Source: Bacillota bacterium (lineage in GTDB: Bacteria > Bacillota > Bacilli > Paenibacillales > Paenibacillaceae). Taken from it: a stretch of DNA of 48,858 nucleotides. A program made the position numbers and the translations under genes. The DNA is taken from NCBI GenBank assembly GCA_023433615.1, contig JAEZCJ010000111.1, forward strand, positions 1 through 48,858. Reading direction: 5' to 3'. The notes below the pieces were generated by a model that ran no database searches, was not told the origin of the DNA, and saw only the letters and a program-made list of their open reading frames with translations. Positions 26,150 to 33,698 of the stretch are shown one piece after another. The stretch's first letter is position 1. Every line of letters begins with the position of its first letter.

Positions 26150-27458
26150 TCATGATCACTTCCTTCATCGAACCGCCTTCGATCTTGAATGTTGAGTTCA
26201 TATACGCCACTCCATGGAAGGTCCTCCATTGGGGCCTTAATATTTCCAATGTCATACAACCTTCAACCCAATCATAAATGATATTCCCGACCTCTGTCTG
26301 ACAATCGCTAGCACCGACCATAACGGTGTATAATCCTTGGAAGAGATTCATTTCAATATCGAACGAAGCTTTCATGATCTGACCCTTTTTCCCAACAAGC
26401 CTATTCTTGTCAATCATATAGGAGTTCTGCCCGAATACAACCGTACTGTGGCGATCTGATATTTGGAACGTATAAGTAAGATCCGATATATCATCCAATA
26501 GCTCTGCATAAATGTGAATTGAAATCGAATCCCCCGTGTTGGCTGTTCGAATTTCATTATTGTCGGCATCGACTATGATTGCCCCTAGAATTTTTAATTG
26601 CCCATTACCACGGCGAATCCCAGCAGCGTGTTCAATGTTCAACCTGCTTGCAATAGGAATCTCAATCGGGCCAGGGTCATCGTTGCCGACGAGATACGAA
26701 GATCCATTTGTATCGTTTATTACGCCATTTTTCCTATTCATCGTATAGAATAGGTTGACCATCTCAAGCGGATCGCCTTGGTCGACAATTCTGCCTTCAC
26801 TTAGAATAAGAACTCGATCGCAGTATTTTTTTACAGTCTGCATATCGTGCGTGACGAGTAGAATTCCTGTCCCGCTTTCTTTCAGACGATGCAGGAAATC
26901 AAAACATTTCTGCTGAAAGAATATGTCGCCTACGGATAGCGCCTCATCTACCACATAGATATCTGGTTCAAGATTCGCGTATAACGAAAAGGCAAGTCGA
27001 ACGTACATACCTGAAGAATATGTTTTTACTGGTTGATGTATAAAGTCCCCCAACTCGGCAAAATCAATAATTGCATCCAATTTGTTATGAAGATAATCTT
27101 CTGTAAATCCAAGCAATTTTCCACTATTAAATATATTCTGGATTCCAGTAAGTTCCGGATGGAACCCAGTACCTAACTCGAGTAATGACACCATATTGCC
27201 GTTAATGTCTACGGTTCCAGATGTTGGCCAAAGTGCATGGGATAATATTTTGAGAAGCGTGCTTTTCCCAGCACCATTATGACCTACAATACCGATACAT
27301 TCACCTCTGCTTACAGAGAAACTGATATCTTGGAGGGCCCTAAACTCCCTATGCTTCTTCATGTTACCGCCGCTAATCCACTCCGCTAAGCGATAATAAG
27401 GTTTGTCATATATTTTATATGTTTTATTTAAGCCGTTTACTTCAATTAATGTATCCAT
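26142..27458 (-). CDS. wzt: Polysaccharide ABC transporter ATP-binding protein
   Basis: The 438-residue ATPase powers export of the finished lipid-linked glycan. Walker A is GHNGAGKST (59-67), the signature is TYSSGMYVRLAFS, and Walker B is IYVVDEAL with a switch-region VTHDM. After about residue 290 there is an extra domain (GDSISIHIYAELL to WVEGCMTLEIL) that corresponds to the Wzt carbohydrate-binding domain used to recognise the chain end. The ATG overlaps the wzm stop by one base (TAATG); an open frame extends 31 codons further but runs through wzm. It is followed directly by the methyltransferase. Confidence 0.95.
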   Translation of the reverse strand: MDTLIEVNGLNKTYKIYDKPYYRLAEWISGGNMKKHREFRALQDISFSVSRGECIGIVGHNGAGKSTLLKILSHALWPTSGTVDINGNMVSLLELGTGFHPELTGIQNIFNSGKLLGFTEDYLHNKLDAIIDFAELGDFIHQPVKTYSSGMYVRLAFSLYANLEPDIYVVDEALSVGDIFFQQKCFDFLHRLKESGTGILLVTHDMQTVKKYCDRVLILSEGRIVDQGDPLEMVNLFYTMNRKNGVINDTNGSSYLVGNDDPGPIEIPIASRLNIEHAAGIRRGNGQLKILGAIIVDADNNEIRTANTGDSISIHIYAELLDDISDLTYTFQISDRHSTVVFGQNSYMIDKNRLVGKKGQIMKASFDIEMNLFQGLYTVMVGASDCQTEVGNIIYDWVEGCMTLEILRPQWRTFHGVAYMNSTFKIEGGSMKEVIMNG

Positions 27459-28237
27459 TAGATTACATCCCTTATCTCGGACCTTAGTTTTCTTACGATT
27501 AGTGTACCGGCAAAAATCGTAATCGAAGAGGTAATAAGCATATTTACCCATAGGTTAGCTTCAGGAGCCTCAGAGAACACGATAATACCTTGAAGCGATT
27601 CGATGTAATAATACAATGGGTTGTAATCAATAATATGTCTGTAATCTTCTGGCAGTAACTCCTTAACATACACAATCGGCGTTAGCCAGAGCCATAAATG
27701 GACCAAAGTCCCCAATAACTGTCCAAAATCTCTAAAGAATACGTTAATGCTTGCGAAAATAATTGCAATTCCTATCCCGAATACTACCAATAAGGCTAAT
27801 ATGAGTGGAACAAGCAGCCATAAGAATGAAATTGTTCCTCCCATTATAATGACGATGATAAATAAGATACCCATTGAGATGAATAAAATAATGCTTGAAA
27901 CTACACCTGTCTGAAGCACAAATAAATACTCGGGTATTGGCAGCTTCTTCAAATAGGTTGCATTCTCAATGAATGCATTACTTCCCCTAACAATAATTTC
28001 GGAAAAACTCAACCACGGTACGAGCCCTGCGCATAAGTATATGGCAAAGTATGTCGTGGATTCTATCCCTGGCAACTTAGCAATCATTATTTGGGAAAAT
28101 ACAAACGTATAAATAAGTATCTGAAAGAGAGGTTGAATAACATTCCACAATGATCCCAAGGACGATCCTGCATATCGGTTCCTTAACTCCGAGACAGCAC
28201 TGTCCCATAGGTATTTTCTATATTTCAAGATGTTCAC
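27458..28237 (-). CDS. wzm: Polysaccharide ABC transporter permease
   Basis: The 259-residue ABC-2 type permease has six hydrophobic segments and the family opening RYAGSSLGSLWNVIQPLFQILIYTFVFSQ. The GTG start has GAGG eight bases upstream. It pairs with Wzt to flip a complete undecaprenyl-diphosphate-linked chain to the outer face. Its presence, and the absence of Wzx or Wzy, defines the export mode of the cluster. Confidence 0.94.
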   Translation of the reverse strand: MNILKYRKYLWDSAVSELRNRYAGSSLGSLWNVIQPLFQILIYTFVFSQIMIAKLPGIESTTYFAIYLCAGLVPWLSFSEIIVRGSNAFIENATYLKKLPIPEYLFVLQTGVVSSIILFISMGILFIIVIIMGGTISFLWLLVPLILALLVVFGIGIAIIFASINVFFRDFGQLLGTLVHLWLWLTPIVYVKELLPEDYRHIIDYNPLYYYIESLQGIIVFSEAPEANLWVNMLITSSITIFAGTLIVRKLRSEIRDVI

Positions 28238-28252
28238 TGCGGTTACCTCACC

Positions 28253-29179
28253 TTAGTAATTTTGTTTATACCACTCAATCGTCTTACGCAGCCCTTCTTC
28301 GAAACTTGTTTTCGCTGAGAACCCGAACTCTTCGCGTGCTTTGGTCGTGTCCAGGCATCGTCTCGGCTGTCCATCTGGTTTTTCGCTGTCCCAGATAATT
28401 TCACCGTTGAATTCTGTCATCGCCGCAATCATCTCCACAAGCGATTTAATCGAAATTTCAGTTCCTGCTCCTAGATTAATAGGGTCACTTTTATTATATT
28501 GCTGCGTTGCCATTACAATACCTTCAGCAGCATCTTCAACATATAGGAACTCCCGAGTCGCCTTACCCGTACCCCAAACCGTAATTGATGATTCCCCATT
28601 CCGTTGAGCATCAACACATTTTTTCACGAGAGCTGGAATGACATGGGATGACTCTGGGTTAAAATTATCTCTTGGACCATAAAGATTAACTGGCAACAGA
28701 TAGATTGAATTGTAGTCGTACTGATCTCTATAGGCTTGTGACTGGACTAACATCATTTTCTTAGCAAGTCCATATGGTGCATTTGTTTCCTCCGGGTACC
28801 CGCCCCAAATATCATCTTCTTTAAATGGTACTGGAGTAAATTTAGGGTACGCGCAGATCGTACCGATGGCAACAAACTTCTCTACTCCCCGCAACCTCGA
28901 CTGCTCAATCAATTGCGTGCCCATCATAATGTTATCATAGAAGTATTTTCCTGGATTCAATCGATTTGCACCAATTCCGCCAACCACTGCCGCAAGATGA
29001 ATAATGATTTGTGGCTTCATCTCGTCAAACATCTTTGCGATCCCGGATTCCGTAATAAGGTTGTAGTCTTTGCTACGTGGCACGAGGATATCACTAACTC
29101 CGCATTCCTTCAACTTTTTCACGACGTGGTATCCAAGGAACCCGGATCCCCCCGTAACCACCACCCGTTTATTTTCCAT
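28253..29179 (-). CDS. fcl: GDP-L-fucose synthase
   Basis: This 308-residue SDR epimerises and reduces GDP-4-keto-6-deoxymannose to GDP-L-fucose. It has VVVTGGSGFLGYHVVKKL, the family-specific HLAAVVGGIGANRLNPG, IGTICAYPKFTPVPFKEDD, YGLAKKMM (catalytic YxxxK) and LPVNLYGPRDNF. The start overlaps the end of rmd by 11 bases. It competes for the same intermediate as the rmd product. Confidence 0.95.
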   Translation of the reverse strand: MENKRVVVTGGSGFLGYHVVKKLKECGVSDILVPRSKDYNLITESGIAKMFDEMKPQIIIHLAAVVGGIGANRLNPGKYFYDNIMMGTQLIEQSRLRGVEKFVAIGTICAYPKFTPVPFKEDDIWGGYPEETNAPYGLAKKMMLVQSQAYRDQYDYNSIYLLPVNLYGPRDNFNPESSHVIPALVKKCVDAQRNGESSITVWGTGKATREFLYVEDAAEGIVMATQQYNKSDPINLGAGTEISIKSLVEMIAAMTEFNGEIIWDSEKPDGQPRRCLDTTKAREEFGFSAKTSFEEGLRKTIEWYKQNY

Positions 29180-30125
29180 TTAGGCAGTTCTCCTCCCAAT
29201 AATTTAACAAACTCATCATCGTTTCTCTAATGTCATATTGGGGTTTCCACCCACATAAACTTGCTATCTTTGAATTATCCCCAATTCTTAGAGCAATATC
29301 ATTTGTCCTGACCTTGGCGGGGTCGACAACAATCTCGTAACGGTCCACCTGTCCAACTTCGAATAGCACTTTAATGATTTCCCGAATGGATATCGCTTGA
29401 CTGGAGCACACATTATAAACCTGTCCTGATTCGGCATATTTCAAGAGATCCACATATGCATCAACCACATCGCGCACATCCAGAAAGTCTCTCTTAACAT
29501 CAATGTTACCCGTATATATTTTCATTTCTTTATCCATACTCTTCATTGATGCGATCTGATAGGCAAAATTCGAGCACACGAAGTCCCTCGATTGTTCTGA
29601 ACCCGTGTGATTAAATGGGCGTGCAATAATTGTATCCATACCGTAAGTACGATTATACTGACCGCATAACAGTTCCGAACAAGCTTTAGCCGATGAGTAT
29701 GGATTGATGGGGTCATAGGGGAGATCCTCAGAAAGGATCCCCTTACCGCCTCCATAACCGTAGACATCGGCAGAACTGATATATAACAATCGACATTGCA
29801 AACCCAATTCGCGAATAGCTTCAAGCAGATTAAGCGTTCCCTGAAAGATAAGATTGTATGTTTGGCTTGGAGAATTATATGAATCAGGGATGAACGCAGG
29901 ACTGGCCATGTGCACAATGCGGTCTGGAGAGAAGTCAATTAAGATCTTCTTGAGTTTGTCCTTCTCAAGCACATCGCACTTGTATTTCTCAACGACCGTT
30001 TCGTTTAAATACCCAATCGACCTTGAAATACCAAGCACTTCTTCGCCGTTAGCCAAGAGCCTTCGCATCATATGTTTCCCGACAAACCCGCTGGCTCCTG
30101 TAATTACTGTTCTCAGGTTTATCAC
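29169..30125 (-). CDS. rmd: GDP-6-deoxy-D-mannose reductase (GDP-D-rhamnose synthesis)
   Basis: The 318-residue SDR reduces GDP-4-keto-6-deoxymannose to GDP-D-rhamnose. Features are TVITGASGFVGKHMM, YISSADVYGY, INPYSSAKACSELL (catalytic Tyr and Lys) and IARPFNHTGSEQSRDFVCSNFA, the last strongly typical of RMD. D-rhamnose is known in S-layer glycans of Aneurinibacillus. The start is uncertain: GTG at 30125 lies only two bases after AAGG, and a CTG ten bases downstream of it is better spaced. Confidence 0.88.
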   Translation of the reverse strand: MINLRTVITGASGFVGKHMMRRLLANGEEVLGISRSIGYLNETVVEKYKCDVLEKDKLKKILIDFSPDRIVHMASPAFIPDSYNSPSQTYNLIFQGTLNLLEAIRELGLQCRLLYISSADVYGYGGGKGILSEDLPYDPINPYSSAKACSELLCGQYNRTYGMDTIIARPFNHTGSEQSRDFVCSNFAYQIASMKSMDKEMKIYTGNIDVKRDFLDVRDVVDAYVDLLKYAESGQVYNVCSSQAISIREIIKVLFEVGQVDRYEIVVDPAKVRTNDIALRIGDNSKIASLCGWKPQYDIRETMMSLLNYWEENCLNGK

Positions 30126-30128
30126 ACC

Positions 30129-31103
30129 TTATCGAATTTCTTTTTCAACGCGAATCAAGTCGCTTTCTACCATGAGATGAACAAGTTGTTCAAACGAAGT
30201 CTTCCTTGGGTCCCATCCCAATTTATTAATCGCTTTATTAGGATCCCCCACCAGAAGATCGACCTCGGCAGCCCTGAAAAACTTAGGATCTACAACAACA
30301 TAATCCTCATAGTTCAAGCCTACATAACTAAATGCTACTCTGCAAAATTCCCTTACCGAATAGGTTTCGCCTGTTGCAATAACATAATCATCAGGTAATT
30401 CTTGCTGTAGCATCAGCCACATGCATTCGACATAGTCCTTAGCGAATCCCCAATCCCTTTTCGCGTCAAGGTTACCTAACCGAAGTTCCTTTTGGAAGCC
30501 ATATTTAATTCGAGCAACGGCATCTGTAATCTTGCGTGTTACGAATTCAATTCCCCGACGAGGCGATTCATGATTAAACAAGATACCTGAGCATGCATAC
30601 ATATCATAACTCTCTCTGTAGTTAACCGTTATCCAATGTCCATACACTTTGGCAACCCCATATGGACTGCGTGGATAAAATGGCGTGGTCTCTTTTTGCG
30701 GCACTTCTACTACTTTACCGAACATCTCACTGCTCGACGCCTGATAGAATCTTACACCTGGGTTTACTAAACGGACTGCTTCGAGCATATTAGTAACGCC
30801 TAACCCGGTGGATTGTCCAGTTAGAAGAGGCTGTCCCCACGATGTACCTACAAAAGATTGTGCTGCAAGGTTATACACTTCATCTGGCTTAGACACTTGC
30901 AGCGCGTTAATGAGCGATCCTTGATCCAAGAGATCCCCTTCAAGGAACTCAATTTCGTCTTTTATATGTGCAACGTTCTCTACAATCGGAACACTCGTTC
31001 TTCTGCGCAAGCCATATACCTTGTAACCCTTCTCGAGCAGAAGCTCAGCTAGATAAGAACCATCTTGTCCTGTAATCCCTGTAATCAATGCACTTTTAGC
31101 CAT
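30129..31103 (-). CDS. gmd: GDP-mannose 4,6-dehydratase
   Basis: The 324-residue enzyme makes GDP-4-keto-6-deoxymannose, the shared precursor of GDP-D-rhamnose and GDP-L-fucose. It has ALITGITGQDGSYLAELLLEKG, YGLRRRTS, NLAAQSFVGTSW, QASSSEMFGK, YGVAKVYGHW and NHESPRRGIEFVTRKI, the complete Gmd set. It lies four bases before rmd, and 25 bases after manC. Confidence 0.97.
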   Translation of the reverse strand: MAKSALITGITGQDGSYLAELLLEKGYKVYGLRRRTSVPIVENVAHIKDEIEFLEGDLLDQGSLINALQVSKPDEVYNLAAQSFVGTSWGQPLLTGQSTGLGVTNMLEAVRLVNPGVRFYQASSSEMFGKVVEVPQKETTPFYPRSPYGVAKVYGHWITVNYRESYDMYACSGILFNHESPRRGIEFVTRKITDAVARIKYGFQKELRLGNLDAKRDWGFAKDYVECMWLMLQQELPDDYVIATGETYSVREFCRVAFSYVGLNYEDYVVVDPKFFRAAEVDLLVGDPNKAINKLGWDPRKTSFEQLVHLMVESDLIRVEKEIR

Positions 31104-31128
31104 GTTAGTTTTTCCCCTTGTCCGTTAT

Positions 31129-32205
31129 TTATAGGTAATGATCTCTCTTCTGTTCCCTTAATTCCTTAAGCAACATCTTGACTTCTTGCGCCTTGTCTTT
31201 CGAACAAATTAGTGTAACATCTTCTGTATCGACGATTATAAGATCCTCTACCCCAAGCGTAGCGATTAACTTACCATCACTCTCAATAATACATCGTTTT
31301 GTATCCAAGTTAAGAATGTTTCCTTTAATTACATTTCCATTCTCGTCACGTTCACTTATTCGATCCAGTGCAGTCCAACTTCCTACGTCATCCCATCCGA
31401 AAACGCATGGAATGACATAAATATTATCGGCTTTTTCCATGATGCCGTAATCGATAGATTGGTCCGGCATCTTGATAAATTCCGATCGAATCACCTCTGC
31501 GCGATCCTTACTAATGAAACCGGCTTTGATTGTTTCGAGTACATCATGCAGATCGGGCATTAATTCTCGTATATAATGCCTGATGGAATCGATCCTCCAC
31601 ACAAAGATGCCGCTGTTCCAGTAAAAGTTCCCTGAATCTAGATATCGTTGAGCTGTGGAATGATCCGGTTTCTCCACAAAACGATTGACTCTATAAACTT
31701 CGAACCCGTTAAGAGGAATTACCTCTTCCGCACTTTCGATATAACCATACCCCGTCTCGGGATATGTGGGTTTAATACCTAGTGTGACAAGGTTACCTTT
31801 CACTTTGGCAACATCCACCGATGTTCTAAGAATATTTAGGAATCCAATGTCATTCTGAATAATATGATCAGACGGTATAACGATCATCGTACTGTCAGGA
31901 TATCGTTCCTCTATTATTATCGATGCCAATCCGACGCATGGTGCTGTATTTCTCCCTACCGGCTCAATGATAATATTCTCCTTTGGCAAATGAGGGATTT
32001 GTGCATGGATTAATTCGGCATAGAGTTCGTTCGTCACAACGAATATCTTATCGATATCCACCAACTTTTCAAGCCGTGCGATAGACTGCTGTATCATTGA
32101 TTTATTACCTGATATGCTTAAGAACTGTTTAGGCAAGTTCGTTCGGCTCTTCGGCCAGAAGCGTTCTCCCTTCCCGCCAGCCATAACCACGCATGTAATA
32201 GTCAT
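31129..32205 (-). CDS. manC: Mannose-1-phosphate guanylyltransferase
   Basis: The 358-residue protein makes GDP-mannose. It carries the pyrophosphorylase signature VVMAGGKGERFWPKSR, TNLPKQFL, EPVGRNTAPC, IPSDHII and the FVEKPD active-site block. The C-terminal phosphomannose isomerase half found in bifunctional enzymes is absent. The start is set by GGAGG five bases upstream; the ATG lies next to the stop of the first gene of the operon. Mannose-1-phosphate supply genes (manA, manB) are not in the window. Confidence 0.95.
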   Translation of the reverse strand: MTITCVVMAGGKGERFWPKSRTNLPKQFLSISGNKSMIQQSIARLEKLVDIDKIFVVTNELYAELIHAQIPHLPKENIIIEPVGRNTAPCVGLASIIIEERYPDSTMIVIPSDHIIQNDIGFLNILRTSVDVAKVKGNLVTLGIKPTYPETGYGYIESAEEVIPLNGFEVYRVNRFVEKPDHSTAQRYLDSGNFYWNSGIFVWRIDSIRHYIRELMPDLHDVLETIKAGFISKDRAEVIRSEFIKMPDQSIDYGIMEKADNIYVIPCVFGWDDVGSWTALDRISERDENGNVIKGNILNLDTKRCIIESDGKLIATLGVEDLIIVDTEDVTLICSKDKAQEVKMLLKELREQKRDHYL

Positions 32206-32206
32206 A

Positions 32207-33496
32207 TTATCCTCCAAGTCTCTTATGTATATAGCTCAGGCGTTTTTTCATGAGATTGCCGACAACCCCCGGTGAGTAATTGCTTCTAATATAGGTTTGT
32301 CCTTCATGCGCTATTGATCGATAGTACTCTGGATCTTCTTTTAGTTTTTTCATATATTCTGAAGCGTCATTAACATCAGGCTCAGCCCAATATTGGTAGG
32401 ACTCGTATGGTCCATATTTCCGTCCCAGTTGAACTAACTCACACTTCACAAGGCAAGAATTATTAAATTTCATAAAGTCAGTATTAGAGGACCAGTTCGT
32501 GGCCACGGCTGGTTTCCCCAGATACATGGCTTCAGCCATCCCAAGGCCGAAACCCTCACTGCGATGCAAGGACACATAACAATCTATCACTGACATGAGG
32601 GCATATGTATCGTTTCTTGTAAAGGTATCCACTATCAAATGAATATTTGAGTAACCCCCGATTTCATCCTTTAGAACATTAATCTCAAGGCTGTTGCTTC
32701 TATCTCTCAATCCATTTACTTTGATTACAAGACCCACAGATTGATCGTCCGGAGCAAAACTCTTCTTAAATGCTTGAATTGTCCCTTGCGGATTCTTCCT
32801 CTCTTGAAAACTCTTGATATCATACATCATAAGGAACAGAAAGGCATCATTCGGCAACCCATAATAATTACGATCTCGTTGCTGCGCAATCTGTACTTGA
32901 ATGCTATGCGGAATCTTAACAACCGGAATTGGACTCTTTAACGCAATTGCCTCAGCAACGAAATTCGAAGGAGCCCATATCTCATTCAGATAGTCCGTAT
33001 TAGCGATCCAATTGTCCGGAAATTCGGGCAGTTCCCAGTGCCAGTAGCCAATATTGTATCTCCCGCCAAGAGCATTCGGACCATACTCTGTGAGAACCTC
33101 TACCATTTGCTCAGCATTAACATGGAAAATGTTTACATTATATCTGAACTCATTCATTTCTTTATGTTTCCACGTTGTATCATCCATTCTTGCGCTATTG
33201 GTACCTGTGAAATTTATTATTCCATAAGGAATATCCGTAGAGGCTAGCGTTCTTGCAGCTATTCGGCAAGACTCCCCGATCCCCATCTCCGCCCTAGCAT
33301 AGCCGATCAGATTCACTCCAGATGGCCGATCTGAATCGAAATCCATTTTAGAGTCAGGCCTTCTAGGCGTCGCTAAAGCTAGAATTTTATCCTTAAGGAT
33401 CGGTCTTATCTTATCAGGAAGAACGGCTGATACTATTTTTTTATAGGGAGCTGCATGTCTATACAGCATTCTAAACAATCTTCTGATTTGTATCAC
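32207..33496 (-). CDS. Glycosyltransferase family 4 (first gene of the glycan operon)
   Basis: The 429-residue GT-B protein has a basic N-terminal region, then GVNLIGYARAEMGIGESCR (about 59-77) and a C-terminal donor site VSLHRSEGFGLGMAEAMYLGKPAVAT (EX7E). It is the family of mannosyl/rhamnosyltransferases that often open GDP-sugar-dependent chains. Adjacent manC-gmd-rmd suggests a GDP-sugar donor. The start is uncertain: the GTG at 33496 has AGGA almost touching it, and an ATG nine codons in lacks a clear site. Confidence 0.87.
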   Translation of the reverse strand: MIQIRRLFRMLYRHAAPYKKIVSAVLPDKIRPILKDKILALATPRRPDSKMDFDSDRPSGVNLIGYARAEMGIGESCRIAARTLASTDIPYGIINFTGTNSARMDDTTWKHKEMNEFRYNVNIFHVNAEQMVEVLTEYGPNALGGRYNIGYWHWELPEFPDNWIANTDYLNEIWAPSNFVAEAIALKSPIPVVKIPHSIQVQIAQQRDRNYYGLPNDAFLFLMMYDIKSFQERKNPQGTIQAFKKSFAPDDQSVGLVIKVNGLRDRSNSLEINVLKDEIGGYSNIHLIVDTFTRNDTYALMSVIDCYVSLHRSEGFGLGMAEAMYLGKPAVATNWSSNTDFMKFNNSCLVKCELVQLGRKYGPYESYQYWAEPDVNDASEYMKKLKEDPEYYRSIAHEGQTYIRSNYSPGVVGNLMKKRLSYIHKRLGG

Positions 33497-33698
33497 TTCC
33501 TAAATGAGTAGTCGGCCCATGCCGAAATCTGTCCTAATATGTAATGATAGCAAACTTCATGGTTGAAAACTATAGCTTACACCACATAAATTCTGGGAAC
33601 GATTACATTTCATATCTTTCTAGCATAACGATTCTGAATTTGATAGAATGAAGAGCATCTATTACATCAAATAATATCACCAAGGAGTTTCGATAGGT
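33497..33698. promoter_or_regulatory. Divergent control region between glycan operon and ligase gene
   Basis: The 202-base AT-rich gap must hold the promoters of both the long minus-strand operon and the plus-strand ligase gene. A TAGAAT box near 33643 could be the -10 for the ligase, and AAGGAG lies before its ATG. No clear -35, operator or long leader hairpin was seen by eye. Confidence 0.45.

Noticed and set aside
33497..33698. A long structured leader or riboswitch ahead of the glycan operon
   Set aside because: No long stem, terminator or known aptamer core was seen in this AT-rich gap.
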